A DNA stretch of 64,000 nucleotides from Streptomyces phaeoluteigriseus. GTDB taxonomy: Bacteria > Actinomycetota > Actinomycetes > Streptomycetales > Streptomycetaceae. Position 1 is the first letter of the stretch, and every line of letters begins with the position of its first letter. The notes beneath the pieces were generated by a model. That model had not been told where the DNA came from and did not search any database. It was given only the letters and a program-made list of their open reading frames with translations. Positions 9,601-17,754 of the stretch are shown piece after piece. The position numbers and the translations under genes were made by a program. The DNA is taken from the NCBI RefSeq assembly GCF_001896135.2, contig NZ_MPOH02000011.1, positions 267,103-331,102 of the forward strand, read 5' to 3'.

Positions 9601-12600
9601 CGCCGGTGCCGCGGGTCTCGTCGTACGACGGGAAGAGGCCCAGGAAATCGTGTACGAGCCGAGGGCCGTCGGCGAGGGCGGCTTCGGTGAACTCGGCCTG
9701 CCAGGCCGACGTTCCGAACAGTTCGGTAGCGCGTGCCGGCAGTGGCCGCAGGGGCGTCCCGTCGGGAGCGGTGAGCCGTCCGGCGCCCGCGAGGTCGAGG
9801 AGGTGGGCCAGGTACTGGCGGCGGAGGATCTCGGCGGCGGACAGGTAGCAGCCGGGCGGCAGGACGTCCCCGGCGATCATGAGCAGGGGGTCTTCGAGGT
9901 AGTAGCGGTCGCGCGGGCGCCGGTCGACCATGGTCAGCAGGTAGGCGTTGCCGGTGGCGCGGCCCGCCCGTCCGACGCGCTGGATGTAGTTGGCCGGGCC
10001 CTTGGGCAGGGAGGCGAGAACGACGGCCGAGAGGTCGCCGATGTCGATGCCGAGTTCGAGGGTGGGGGTGCAGGACAGCACCTGCGGGTTGGCGTAGTGG
10101 ACATCGATGCCGTCACGGAAGGCCTTCTCCACCGCTTCGCGCCGGGCGCGGCTGAGGGCGCCCGTGTGCTCGGCGGTGTTGATGGTGAAGACGCCGGCCT
10201 CACGGTACATGCGCCGGTAGAAGTCGTCGGTGAAGTCCCGCTGGCGCAGTCCGCTGTCCAGGTCGCGGCCGGTCCTCAGGATGCCGTCGCAGCGGTAGCG
10301 GGGGCAGGGCAGGCCGTGCCACTGGTCGGCGAGGTCGGGGTGGACGGTCTGTTCCCAGAAGCACTGCGGACAGTGCGCGGTGGCATCGGGAAGGGTGTCG
10401 TCGGCGAGTTTGCGGACGTGGATGTGGCCGGGCTGGAGTCCGTAGACGCGGGTTGCTCCGTCGAGCGCGGTGCGTGCGGAAACGACGCCCAGGTCGGCGA
10501 GCGCGGGCAGCAGCCGGGAGAGGAAGACGGCGGCCGTGTCCGGTCGCAGGCCGAGGGCGCGCACGGCCCAGTCCTGGTACCAGCCAAGGCGGCCGGTGAG
10601 CACGTCGAAGTCCTCGCTGCCCTGCTTCGGCGTACCGAGCAGGAAGGCGGGCGCGGACACGCCCCGGGGGAAGGCGGGCATCCCGGTCTCGCGCCCGCCC
10701 CAGATCGCCCACCGGCGCACCCCGGCCTGGTCCAGCCAGGGGTCCAGCCAGGCGTGCCGGACGGCACCCCGGATGCGCATGCGTTCCAGCAGACCGCGCA
10801 CGAATCCGACGTACTGGTCGGGCCCGGGGACCGACCCGTCCGCGAAGGCGATCTCTCCGGGTGTGGTGAGCAGGAGCTCCCGTACGAGGTCCGCCACGGC
10901 ATCGGGGTCCGTCAGGGGCACGTCGGCGGCGACGGTGCGGGTGAGTTCCAAGGTGCGGCCCTGCCGGGACCGCAGGCCGAACTCCATGACGGTGGCGAAC
11001 GCCAGGCGCTGCGCGATCAGTTCCCACGTGGGCCTGGAGCCGCGGCTGCGGCCGGACAGCAGCGTGTCCACGCCGCGCACCGGGTGCAGGTCCGGCGGGA
11101 TGACGGCGGCCTGCACGGCCTTGCTGTCGACGACGTCCTCTATCAGGTCGGCGGCCAGGTCGTTCAGGGTGATCGGTTCGTTCTCGTCGATGCGGCTGGC
11201 GAGGAGGGCGCGCAGCGAGAACGTGTAGGAGCGGCTGGCGACGTATCCGGCGCGGTGGGCGGCGTCCTGGACGGAGTCGTTGAAGAGGAGGGTCTTGTTC
11301 TCCTTGAGGTTCCTGTCGAGTTCGCCGCCGGTGAAGAGCTGGGTGATGGCGGCGGCGGCGAGTGCAGCGAGGCCGGTGCCGAGGTAGCGGATGGAGTTGG
11401 CGGTGTGGCAGGCGGGGCACTGGTCGCGTTCGGCGGCCCGGTCGCCCGCAAGGTCGGCGTGGACGAACGCGGCGTTGTGCAGGGCCCGTGGCCGACGCGG
11501 CCCGTCCGCGCCTTCCGGACCCTCCGCGTCGGTGAAATCGGTCTCGGGCGACAGGGGCCGCAGCCGCCCGCCGCTGCCTTCCAGGACCATGACGGTGGAT
11601 CCGCCGCGTCGGCGTTCGGGTCCGGCCCCGTAGGCCGCCTGGTGCACCTCCCGCGGGGTTGCGGCGATCATGTTGCGCACTCGGCGTTTGTCACGCCCGA
11701 CCGAGGCGCGGCGGATCTTCGTGGCGTTCAGGTCGAGTTCGGCGGGGTCGACCTCGGGTGAGTACGCGGCCCAGCCGGAGCGTCCGCACTCGCGGCAGAA
11801 CACGGCTGGCAGGAAGACCTCGGCGGGCGGCGGTGCGCTGTCGTCGGCGGGTACGGCTGCCTGCTCGGCGGCGTCGAGCGGTACGGCGGGCTCCTCCCCG
11901 TCGTACGGGGAGCGCCGGGCAGCCGGACCCGTGTCCTTGTGGGTCAGGGCTCCGCGGGAAGTCACGCGTTCGTCGTCCCAGCGGAACTCGGCGCGCGCCA
12001 CGCCGATGCCGCGCAGTACGCGTGAGACGGAGCGCACCCAGTGGTGGATCTCGATGGACAGCAACGGCCGTCCAGGGTGCTCCGGGTCACGGGCGTACGA
12101 CAGGAGGGCGACGTAGCGGGCGAGGGCGCGGGCGGCGAGACGCGGGCGCTGCTGTACGGCCACGCCCCAGTGGTAGGCGTAGCGGGGCAGTACCTCGGTG
12201 ATCTCGGCGAGGGTCTTCGGGGTGCCGTCGAGGATCTCCAGGACGGCCGCGGTCAGCCGGTGGCGGCGCAGCACGGCCCCGAGTTCCTCGGGGCTCGGTC
12301 CGCTCAGGCCGGTGAACTCGGCCACGAGGTCGTCCATGACGCCAGCGTCACGGGTGGGGTCGCCGAGGGCGTCAACCTCCTCGGGCGAGGGAAACGGAAG
12401 GCTGAAGTCGCTCTCGCCGGTGAAGTCCTTTGTGGAGCGCCGGTCCTCGCCCACGACCGCGTCGGGCGGGAACGGTACGCCGAAGACCTGCTCGGCGACT
12501 TCCCTCATTCCCACCCGGCCGTTGCCGGCGCCGTTCTCCCCCAGGGTGGCGGACGTGGCGACGGGGCAGACCGGCCCCAGTGGGCGGCCGGGTTCGGCGA

Positions 12601-13375
12601 GCCCGGTGACCGACCCGAGGCGGCGCAACAGCATCGCGACGTCCGTGCCCTGGGCGCCGTCGTAGGTGTGGAACTCGTCGAGGACCACGTAAGTGAGCGC
12701 CGGATCCTGCCACAGCCGCCGGTCCTCGGGCCGCTGAAGGAGCAGGTCGAGCATCTTGTAGTTGGTGATCAGGATGTCCGGTACGGTGCGCCGGATCTCG
12801 TCCCGGTCAACGGTGATCGTCGGGTTGGCCTGCTTGAACTCCTGCGACGGTGTATCGCCGATGTAGAGCGCGGCCCGTACGCCCGCGTCGCGCAGCCGGG
12901 TGTCTTTGGGGTCGCCGAGCCGCTCGCCGATGCGGTGGGCCTGGTCGGTGGCGAGGGCGTTCATGGGGTAGAGCAGGATCGCCTTGACGCCGTCCCGGCC
13001 GGCCTGCCGTGCGCGGTAGCAGTGGTCGAGCAGTGGAATCAGGAACGACTCGGTCTTCCCGGACCCTGTGCCGGTGGTGACGAGGGTGGGCCGCGCCGGG
13101 CCGTGCAGCGTGGACAGCCGTTCCCAGGCCTGCTCCTGGTGCCGGTACGGGGTCAGGTCGGGGTACCAGGTCAGGTGCCGCTTCCAGTCCGTGCCGTCGG
13201 CGGGCCGGAAGGGTGTGCGGACGCGGAGGTAGGGCCCGCGGAAGATGCCGTCCTCGGGGTCGCCGAGGAAGTTCTCCAGGGCGCGGCGCGTGCTCTCGTC
13301 GGCCAGCGCGTACGTCGTCGCGAGGTACTGGCTCAGACTGTCCCGTACCTGGTCGGCGGCGAGGGTGGGACGCAC
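6605..13375 (-). CDS. Giant DEAD/DEAH helicase with DUF1998 and C-terminal nuclease-like domain (DruE-like)
   Basis: A 2256-residue protein. Walker A TGTGSGKTES is at 101-110 and the DEFH box at 233-236. The helicase C-terminal domain ends with QRVGRAGR near 1133. A zinc ribbon (CPDCGH...CPRC) lies near 1430-1455. DUF1998 with its Cys cluster (CVCVTQGRTACHRC) spans about 1665-1738. Near 1850-1890 is a segment, VAVYLDGYRYHAS...GWQVFQLTWDDV, that looks like the Vsr/DUF559 restriction-endonuclease fold. Giant helicases with DUF1998 are the signature protein DruE of Druantia defence systems. DISARM has separate helicase (DrmA) and DUF1998 (DrmB) proteins that this one could combine. I chose GTG 13375 because AGAAGGAG precedes it by 7 bases. 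It overlaps the next gene by ATGA. Helicase and DUF1998 assignments are firm; the defence role is inferred from context. Confidence 0.88.
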   Translation of the reverse strand: MRPTLAADQVRDSLSQYLATTYALADESTRRALENFLGDPEDGIFRGPYLRVRTPFRPADGTDWKRHLTWYPDLTPYRHQEQAWERLSTLHGPARPTLVTTGTGSGKTESFLIPLLDHCYRARQAGRDGVKAILLYPMNALATDQAHRIGERLGDPKDTRLRDAGVRAALYIGDTPSQEFKQANPTITVDRDEIRRTVPDILITNYKMLDLLLQRPEDRRLWQDPALTYVVLDEFHTYDGAQGTDVAMLLRRLGSVTGLAEPGRPLGPVCPVATSATLGENGAGNGRVGMREVAEQVFGVPFPPDAVVGEDRRSTKDFTGESDFSLPFPSPEEVDALGDPTRDAGVMDDLVAEFTGLSGPSPEELGAVLRRHRLTAAVLEILDGTPKTLAEITEVLPRYAYHWGVAVQQRPRLAARALARYVALLSYARDPEHPGRPLLSIEIHHWVRSVSRVLRGIGVARAEFRWDDERVTSRGALTHKDTGPAARRSPYDGEEPAVPLDAAEQAAVPADDSAPPPAEVFLPAVFCRECGRSGWAAYSPEVDPAELDLNATKIRRASVGRDKRRVRNMIAATPREVHQAAYGAGPERRRGGSTVMVLEGSGGRLRPLSPETDFTDAEGPEGADGPRRPRALHNAAFVHADLAGDRAAERDQCPACHTANSIRYLGTGLAALAAAAITQLFTGGELDRNLKENKTLLFNDSVQDAAHRAGYVASRSYTFSLRALLASRIDENEPITLNDLAADLIEDVVDSKAVQAAVIPPDLHPVRGVDTLLSGRSRGSRPTWELIAQRLAFATVMEFGLRSRQGRTLELTRTVAADVPLTDPDAVADLVRELLLTTPGEIAFADGSVPGPDQYVGFVRGLLERMRIRGAVRHAWLDPWLDQAGVRRWAIWGGRETGMPAFPRGVSAPAFLLGTPKQGSEDFDVLTGRLGWYQDWAVRALGLRPDTAAVFLSRLLPALADLGVVSARTALDGATRVYGLQPGHIHVRKLADDTLPDATAHCPQCFWEQTVHPDLADQWHGLPCPRYRCDGILRTGRDLDSGLRQRDFTDDFYRRMYREAGVFTINTAEHTGALSRARREAVEKAFRDGIDVHYANPQVLSCTPTLELGIDIGDLSAVVLASLPKGPANYIQRVGRAGRATGNAYLLTMVDRRPRDRYYLEDPLLMIAGDVLPPGCYLSAAEILRRQYLAHLLDLAGAGRLTAPDGTPLRPLPARATELFGTSAWQAEFTEAALADGPRLVHDFLGLFPSYDETRGTGVDPQARAALVTYATDPGEDGIGGALESARRRWEDRRAELQRRTEAIDRAHGLLVAGDPDHERQGRELRAERRDVARVARDIARTTAHGALVDLGLLPNYSLIDSATELEATLTWTEKTADGRRESHNKTIPHRRPARLALTEFAPGNNYYAQGYKHRVTGLDIGSPGRPAWLWWRICPDCGHVRTHRAEQDASLCPRCRSAAIGDVGCLHKVLVPRRVTSRDERDDVRVRDDSDERERRHYTVVPAVDIDARDVEQAWKHHHVTFGWEFTRQAHIRHINVGATRVDGGTDTAFAGREIRLNPFWVCDACGFADPDGGPAAHDAGDTFATAKYHRPWCPRRRADAATARRGERVLLAHELRTDALRILIPAVTAYTQERLASFKALLLAGIARSYGGDPDHLAVVTDSMPDEGGEAAHRRHFLVLYDTLPGGTGYLHRLAGRDGLKGVLEDARAVVENCVCVTQGRTACHRCLLRHVTDSEYELVSREHALDMLGDLFGWTADGWSVEPVATTRDITLVHQVESELEALFRRGLLEWAERVDDVSVRTALTADGTRDTTLRFTAPDGTVRGWRMETQIPLGFTRPDVVFRSTDDDRRVAVYLDGYRYHASPAHLTAEEDTAKRTRLRTEGWQVFQLTWDDVRAWTGQARLPADPVWKPYPNTAQKAAMDVHRRMHAGDTRDLPRLMWANPVDTLIGYLTDPDPGLWRRRTQSTLAGFAAVSATSRALADGEDIARRIGEALHGRRLAGGQGAVQVMATRDTSGCPLTIVLDLRRGQTGVVWTALTVLDDDTDTAAADEAAHRRRWQAWLYWSNLLQFLDVGEGDGVQLTTGMLPGFDPVELAVTGGAGWLTSQRRADEAAADGPVPETGRAGAAEQLPSGVRDPAWDEVIEFLVDDPGLSALAGDLADRGLPAPEAGYELGTAAWPAELAWPASRVGVVLAHRPDPETGRDVDAEQRDRAYRKAGWQVRTATEWDADELARLVNGDAPRATNEHEENER

Positions 13376-13382
13376 GCGCGCG

Positions 13383-13390
13383 CTCCTTCT
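13383..13390 (-). promoter_or_regulatory. Ribosome binding site fixing the start of the giant helicase
   Basis: On the minus strand AGAAGGAG stands 7 bases before the GTG at 13375. No comparable site precedes the upstream ATG at 13699, which would also overlap the 321-residue gene. The GTG is therefore the likely start. Confidence 0.75.
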
Positions 13391-13427
13391 TGGTGCTGGT
13401 GGGGCCGGTCGGGACCGGTTCGAGGGT

Positions 13428-14393
13428 CTACGGTATCGGGGCCCCTCCCTTGCCGAGTTTCCGCCCGACGTACGCGATGCGCAGGGTGCGCTCGTCGTGG
13501 AGCAGCCGGAAGTGCATACGGCCCGGCTTCGGCAGGAACTCGCAGTGCCAGTCGAACAGCTCCTGCTTACCGTCGTCCTCGGGGAACCAGCAGTAACGTC
13601 GGCGGGACTCGAACTCGGTGCGGACATAGGAACGCCACTGGGGCGAGATGGGCCGCTGTCGCGGGTCCCAGTCGCTGACGGCGTCCTGGAGTTCTCCAAG
13701 CCGCTCGCCCACCGGCCGCACCCATACCTCGGGGAGTTCGGCGAAGTGCTGCTCGGCCTGGCGGGTGAACTGGAGGAGCGGGAAGAGGTCCGACTTCAGG
13801 CCCCACAGTTCGGTGCCGGACCGCAGGCCTTCGACGGCCTTATGCCGGGCGGAGTCCGCTCCACGCCGGATCCACGGCAGGTGGGTGTCGACGTGCTCGG
13901 CGCGTGCGGCGTGCCGGACCTCGACCTCGGTGAGCGCCGAACCGCCGTCCTCGTCGTCGAGGAGTTCCTCCCGTTCGAGGGTGATCCGGTCCACGTCCCA
14001 GCGCATTTCCAGAGGCAGGGAGATACCGATTCCGCCCAGCTCATGCGCCCAGCCCAACCCTTCCACGGCCTCACCGCCGTGCCGGTATTCGAGGCCGGAG
14101 TAGGTCTCGCCTTCGGGAAAGACCGTCCTGAAAGGCGACTTGTCATCGAGTCCTTTCAGGAGCACCCGTGCATCCCTGTCGGTTCCCGGGGCGCCCATCC
14201 ACTTACTGATCGAGTGTCCCCGAGCGAGTTCCAACACCAGCAGGCTGTCCGCGTGGGTGATCAGCGCCGTGCCCTTCCGGTCCGCACGGGCCATGGCGAG
14301 TACCGCCGCGACCATCTCGTTCATGGCACGGTTGACCCGGTCCGGGTCGGCTGTGATTCCGCAGGACCTCTCGTTCAGAAACAGGTGCGGCAT
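13428..14393 (-). CDS. Hypothetical protein of the defence-type operon
   Basis: A 321-residue protein that I do not recognise. It starts MPHLFLNERSCG and has an N-terminal alpha/beta-looking half (ALITHADSLLVLELARG). A middle part is rich in acidic residues, and the C-terminus (MHFRLLHDERTLRIAYVGRKL) looks like a beta-rich domain. There is no signal peptide or membrane segment. The ATG at 14393 follows a GGAGGGGG site by 5 bases. It sits 31 bases after the AAA ATPase stop and 52 bases before the giant helicase start, all on one strand, so it is almost certainly co-transcribed. Its place inside the helicase/ATPase operon suggests a system-specific partner or specificity factor (inference). Confidence 0.8.
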   Translation of the reverse strand: MPHLFLNERSCGITADPDRVNRAMNEMVAAVLAMARADRKGTALITHADSLLVLELARGHSISKWMGAPGTDRDARVLLKGLDDKSPFRTVFPEGETYSGLEYRHGGEAVEGLGWAHELGGIGISLPLEMRWDVDRITLEREELLDDEDGGSALTEVEVRHAARAEHVDTHLPWIRRGADSARHKAVEGLRSGTELWGLKSDLFPLLQFTRQAEQHFAELPEVWVRPVGERLGELQDAVSDWDPRQRPISPQWRSYVRTEFESRRRYCWFPEDDGKQELFDWHCEFLPKPGRMHFRLLHDERTLRIAYVGRKLGKGGAPIP

Positions 14394-14424
14394 GTGTCCC
14401 CCCTCCGCCACGATCCGTGCAGTG

Positions 14425-15612
14425 TCAGCCGATGAGCTGGTCGAGCGTGTTCTCGAACTCGTCGAAGAATCCGGCGGGCCACTGATCGAGCTTGCCGTCC
14501 GCGTTGACCTGCGGGCTGACGACCTCCACGCCGGTGCCGTCCCCACGGAAGTAGTGGAACACCGCCTGGCCGGGCGTGATCCGCCCCTTCTTCACCGCGA
14601 GCCGCACCCCGTTGACGACGTGGTCGCTGTGCGTCTCCATGATCACCTGGGCGCCCTGCGCGGCGGTCGCCGCGGCCAGCTCCGCCATCCGGGTCTGCCC
14701 CATCGGGTGGAGATGCGCCTCCGGGTTCTCCAGGAGAACCAGGGAGCCGGGCCGGGCGGTGAGGCAGGCGACCACGATCGGCAGGACGTAGGTGAGGCCG
14801 AATCCGACGTTACTGGGACGGCGCCGCTTGGTGGCGCCCAGCGAGCCCTGGAACCCGTACGAGAGGCTCACCGCATCGGCGCCCTTGATGGCCTCCGCCT
14901 CGATGTCCACGCCGGGGCAGAGATCGCCCATCCAGGCGGCGACCTGGTGGCGCAACTGGTCCGACTCGGCCCCCGGATGGCGCAACGGGCCCGCCGGAAC
15001 CGTGTCACTGGCGTGGATGCGCAGGAAGTTGACGGTGTGTTCGCCGCGTACGCCGAGAAAGCCGCGCCCCATGACGGCGTGGTGGTCGCGCGGGTAGAAC
15101 TCGGCGGGCGAGATCCGGTCTGCGTGCAGGTACTGGAAGGGAGCGGTGAGGAACGAGGGCGTCACGGCCTCGGGTCCGGTGGGGGCGGCGGCCCCCTCCG
15201 AGGTGAGCGGCGACTCCACGTCCCGCAGGGGCAGCAGGTTCTGCTCGGCCTCGTACGCGACGGTCCAGCTGTAGTGGTACGGCCCCTCGTCTACGCCGAG
15301 TCCGATCAGCGGCTCTTCCTCGGTGAAGTCCTCGTGCAGGACGTCGTCCCCGGTGCCGAGGCCGACGAGTTCGCCCTTGAGTAGGAAGCCCTGGTTGCCG
15401 ACTTCGCCCAGGAATCCGGCCCGTCGCGCCTCGGGCAGGAGCCGGGAGACGTCGAGGTCACCCGCCTCGTATGACTGGCGCAGCAGCGCGATCGACTGGA
15501 GGACGCTGCTCTTGCCGGACGAGTTGAGTCCGGTGAGGAGGGTGAGAGGGCCCAGCGGCAGTGACGCGTCCTGGAACGCCTTGAAGTTGTGCAGCGTCAG
15601 ACGGTCGATCAC
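14425..15612 (-). CDS. AAA/ABC-type ATPase with DUF3696
   Basis: A 395-residue SMC/RecF-like ATPase. The N-terminus MIDRLTLHNFKAFQDASLPL and Walker A GLNSSGKSS (about 27-36) are typical of AAA_15/AAA_21 proteins. Walker B LVLLENPEAHLHP lies near 292, followed by the His switch METHSDHVVNGVR near 327. The C-terminal FDEFENTLDQLI matches the short DUF3696 domain often found on these ATPases. Such ATPases frequently act in defence systems next to a nuclease or sensor, by ATP-driven conformational switching. Its start overlaps the DUF262 stop (ATGA at 15609-15612), so the two are translationally coupled and probably form one complex. Confidence 0.9.
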   Translation of the reverse strand: MIDRLTLHNFKAFQDASLPLGPLTLLTGLNSSGKSSVLQSIALLRQSYEAGDLDVSRLLPEARRAGFLGEVGNQGFLLKGELVGLGTGDDVLHEDFTEEEPLIGLGVDEGPYHYSWTVAYEAEQNLLPLRDVESPLTSEGAAAPTGPEAVTPSFLTAPFQYLHADRISPAEFYPRDHHAVMGRGFLGVRGEHTVNFLRIHASDTVPAGPLRHPGAESDQLRHQVAAWMGDLCPGVDIEAEAIKGADAVSLSYGFQGSLGATKRRRPSNVGFGLTYVLPIVVACLTARPGSLVLLENPEAHLHPMGQTRMAELAAATAAQGAQVIMETHSDHVVNGVRLAVKKGRITPGQAVFHYFRGDGTGVEVVSPQVNADGKLDQWPAGFFDEFENTLDQLIG

Positions 15613-16901
15613 TGTTCGGCCACCCCTCGGAACAGTCCTGCCACGTACGTGAATCTGGTGCGGATCTTCGCCGGGCCTCCGGTGCCCACGGAGATCGACC
15701 GGTCGAAGTCCCAGTCGCCCATGAGCTCGACGAACCTGTCGATCACCTTCTCCCGAGACGCTACCAGCCTGTCCCTCTCCTGATCATCAAGTAGCGCGAG
15801 TTCGACGGAGATCGTCTCGAACAGCGCCTTGTTGATGGCGGGAGAACTGCGCTTCCCTCCACGCCACTTGCGGAAGGCATGGTCACCGAACAGGTCACGC
15901 GCGCACCGCATGGCCACCCGGAACTCCCGTGCCAGCTGTTCCCGGCGCTCGTCGGTGAGCGCGTTGACCTTGTGCATCGCGTCGATGAGGAACTTGTCGA
16001 AGTCCTTCTCCTCGTGCCTGGCCGGAATACTCTCGCGGAAGGCGAGGAAGCGGAGCACCATCTCCCGGTCGGCCATCCGTTCGTCGGACACGCTCCACCG
16101 GGTGGCCTCACCGAACGCCGGATCCTTGGCCAGGTCGGCGAGGAACGTCCGGACCGGCCCCCGCACCAGCGCGTGCCGCAGCTCCTGCGGCGTCAGAGGC
16201 GTGCCGCCGGTGTTGATCCGGGAGAACACGTTGTACTTGACGGCCTCCGGGGTGCCGTGCTGCAGAACGTGCACGGTGAGCTGGGTCTCGCGCAGCCGGA
16301 TCTTCAGCCGCCCGGTCAGGTTCTGGTACGAGCTGCCGTTGAAGTCCCGCAAGTAGTCCAGGCCCCTCAGAACCAGCGGACGGAGGCCGGTGAGCCCAGG
16401 CTCCATGAACCGCGCGATGGCGGTGAGCCGCTGGACGCCGTCCACCACGGCCCACTTGTCCTCGTCGTCCTGGGCCATGTAGACGGTGGAGATCGGGATG
16501 CGCAGCAGCAGTGACTCGATCAGACGGCTCTGCGCGCGGTCGCTCCAGATACCGGCCCTGCGCTGGAAGTCCGGCGCGAGGTCGATCATGCCCTCCCTCA
16601 GCCGGGACAGCAGCAGGTCGACCGTGGTGCTTTCCGTCTGGATCCTGATGCTTTCGGGCCGGAACAGGGCAAAGCCGCCGTCGGAGTCGCCGAAGTCCCC
16701 GCCGTCCTCGTCCTCGTCGTCAGGGAGCTCCAGCTCCACGCCGGTCGGCCGGCCGTCAGACCCGATTTCGAGCGGCGCGCCCAGCGGCAGGAGGAGCGCG
16801 TCCGGCTCGTCGACGTCCCCCGCCACTGCGTACCTTCGGGCTCCTGCCTCCCGGTTCCGTCCGACGCCCCGGCCGTCGGCGCTGTCCTCCAGGTCCGTCA
16901 T
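15609..16901 (-). CDS. DUF262-domain protein (GmrS-like NTPase without HNH half)
   Basis: A 430-residue protein with a DUF262 domain, related to ParB/Srx NTPases and the GmrS half of GmrSD type IV restriction enzymes. It has FQRRAGIWSDRAQSRLIESLLL and the signature VVDGVQRLTAIARF near residue 154. The C-terminal part is helical and lacks the DUF1524 HNH motif that would supply DNA cleavage, so any nuclease must come from a partner. The first ~80 residues are acidic and low-complexity (DDEDEDGGDFGDSDGG). It is the first gene of the five-gene operon. The 172-bp gap to the divergent gene at 17074 must hold the operon promoter; I see no unambiguous -10/-35 pair there. Confidence 0.85.
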   Translation of the reverse strand: MTDLEDSADGRGVGRNREAGARRYAVAGDVDEPDALLLPLGAPLEIGSDGRPTGVELELPDDEDEDGGDFGDSDGGFALFRPESIRIQTESTTVDLLLSRLREGMIDLAPDFQRRAGIWSDRAQSRLIESLLLRIPISTVYMAQDDEDKWAVVDGVQRLTAIARFMEPGLTGLRPLVLRGLDYLRDFNGSSYQNLTGRLKIRLRETQLTVHVLQHGTPEAVKYNVFSRINTGGTPLTPQELRHALVRGPVRTFLADLAKDPAFGEATRWSVSDERMADREMVLRFLAFRESIPARHEEKDFDKFLIDAMHKVNALTDERREQLAREFRVAMRCARDLFGDHAFRKWRGGKRSSPAINKALFETISVELALLDDQERDRLVASREKVIDRFVELMGDWDFDRSISVGTGGPAKIRTRFTYVAGLFRGVAEQ

Positions 16902-17073
16902 GGTCCCCGCTGCCTTCCGCCGCCGCTCGATGCCGTTCCCGACCCAGCCTATAGATGGGCCTTACGGCATGTCAGCGCGACGGTCCGGGCCGGTCAGCCC
17001 GGCAGGTCCAGTTCGGCGATGACCGTAGCGAGTCAGAAGCGGTACGGCGTGACCGGAGCGCGGGAGGTGGCCT

Positions 17074-17700
17074 GTGGTGGCCTACGAGAACACGGACGGC
17101 GGGGCGGGCGCGGGAAGCTGCGGCGAGCCCGGGGTCTCGGACAGTTTGCGCACCTTCGGCGCCGTCGTCCAGGCCTTACGGGAAAACGCGGGCCTCAGCC
17201 GCGAGGAGTTCGCCGACCTGGTCCGCTTCTCGAAGCACACGGTGGCCTCGGTCGAGCTGGGGCGCCGCATGCCCGACCGCGACTTCGTGGAGCGCGGGGA
17301 GGTGGCGACGGGCAACACCGGTGCTGTGCGGAAAGCCGAGCCGCATCTTACGCGGCAGGCGAGGCTGGCCAGTTGGTTCCGCCAGTGGGCGCGGCTGGAG
17401 GCCCAGGCGGTGACCCTGTGGACCTATGACTGCCGGGTGATTCCGGGCCTGTTGCAGACGGAGGCGTACGCGCGGGCGGTGACGGCTGCTGAAGCAACTT
17501 CGAGGAGCGCCATGAGCAGCATCGACGAACGGGCCTGGTTCAAGAGCAGCTACAGCGGTTCCAACGGTGACGACTGCGTCGAGGTGGCGCGGTGCACTCA
17601 GGCGACCCACGTCCGGGACTCCAAGAACCGGCAGGGCCCCGAACTCGCCCTCTCCCCCACCGCGTGGAACGACTTCGTCAACTACGCCGCCCAGAGCTGA
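17074..17700 (+). CDS. XRE/DUF5753 regulator fused in frame to DUF397
   Basis: A 208-residue protein joining two normally separate genes. Residues ~25-75 are a helix-turn-helix (LSREEFADLVRFSKHTVASV). Residues ~85-140 are the beginning of DUF5753 (WFRQWARLEAQAVTLWTYD...PGLLQTEAYARAV). The remaining ~130+ residues of DUF5753 are missing. From residue 147 the sequence is a complete DUF397 protein (SSIDERAWFKSSYSGSNGDD). The DUF397 part keeps its own GAGGAG site and ATG at 17512, in frame with the upstream part. In Streptomyces an XRE/DUF5753 gene is usually followed directly by a separate DUF397 gene, as in BldB-like pairs, so an internal deletion fused them. Start is GTG 17074 or 17077 after GGGAGG. 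It lies alone between two minus-strand operons. Confidence 0.8.
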   Translation: MVAYENTDGGAGAGSCGEPGVSDSLRTFGAVVQALRENAGLSREEFADLVRFSKHTVASVELGRRMPDRDFVERGEVATGNTGAVRKAEPHLTRQARLASWFRQWARLEAQAVTLWTYDCRVIPGLLQTEAYARAVTAAEATSRSAMSSIDERAWFKSSYSGSNGDDCVEVARCTQATHVRDSKNRQGPELALSPTAWNDFVNYAAQS

Positions 17701-17706
17701 CCTTCA

Positions 17707-17743
17707 CGCCCCGCCCCATGCCGGATCCGTCCGACACGGGGCG
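17707..17743. terminator. Weak inverted repeat between convergent genes
   Basis: CGCCCCG and CGGGGCG, about 20 bases apart, lie between the DUF397 fusion and the end of drmMI. They could form a bidirectional stem. The long loop makes this a weak call. Confidence 0.3.
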
Positions 17744-17754
17744 CTGTCGTTCAC

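Noticed and set aside
9134..11761. Long open frames antisense to the giant helicase (and similar ones at 12041-13678, 20167-21945, 25047-26945)
   Set aside because: They are complements of well-supported genes in very GC-rich DNA, lack ribosome sites and have unnatural Gly/Arg/Val-rich compositions.
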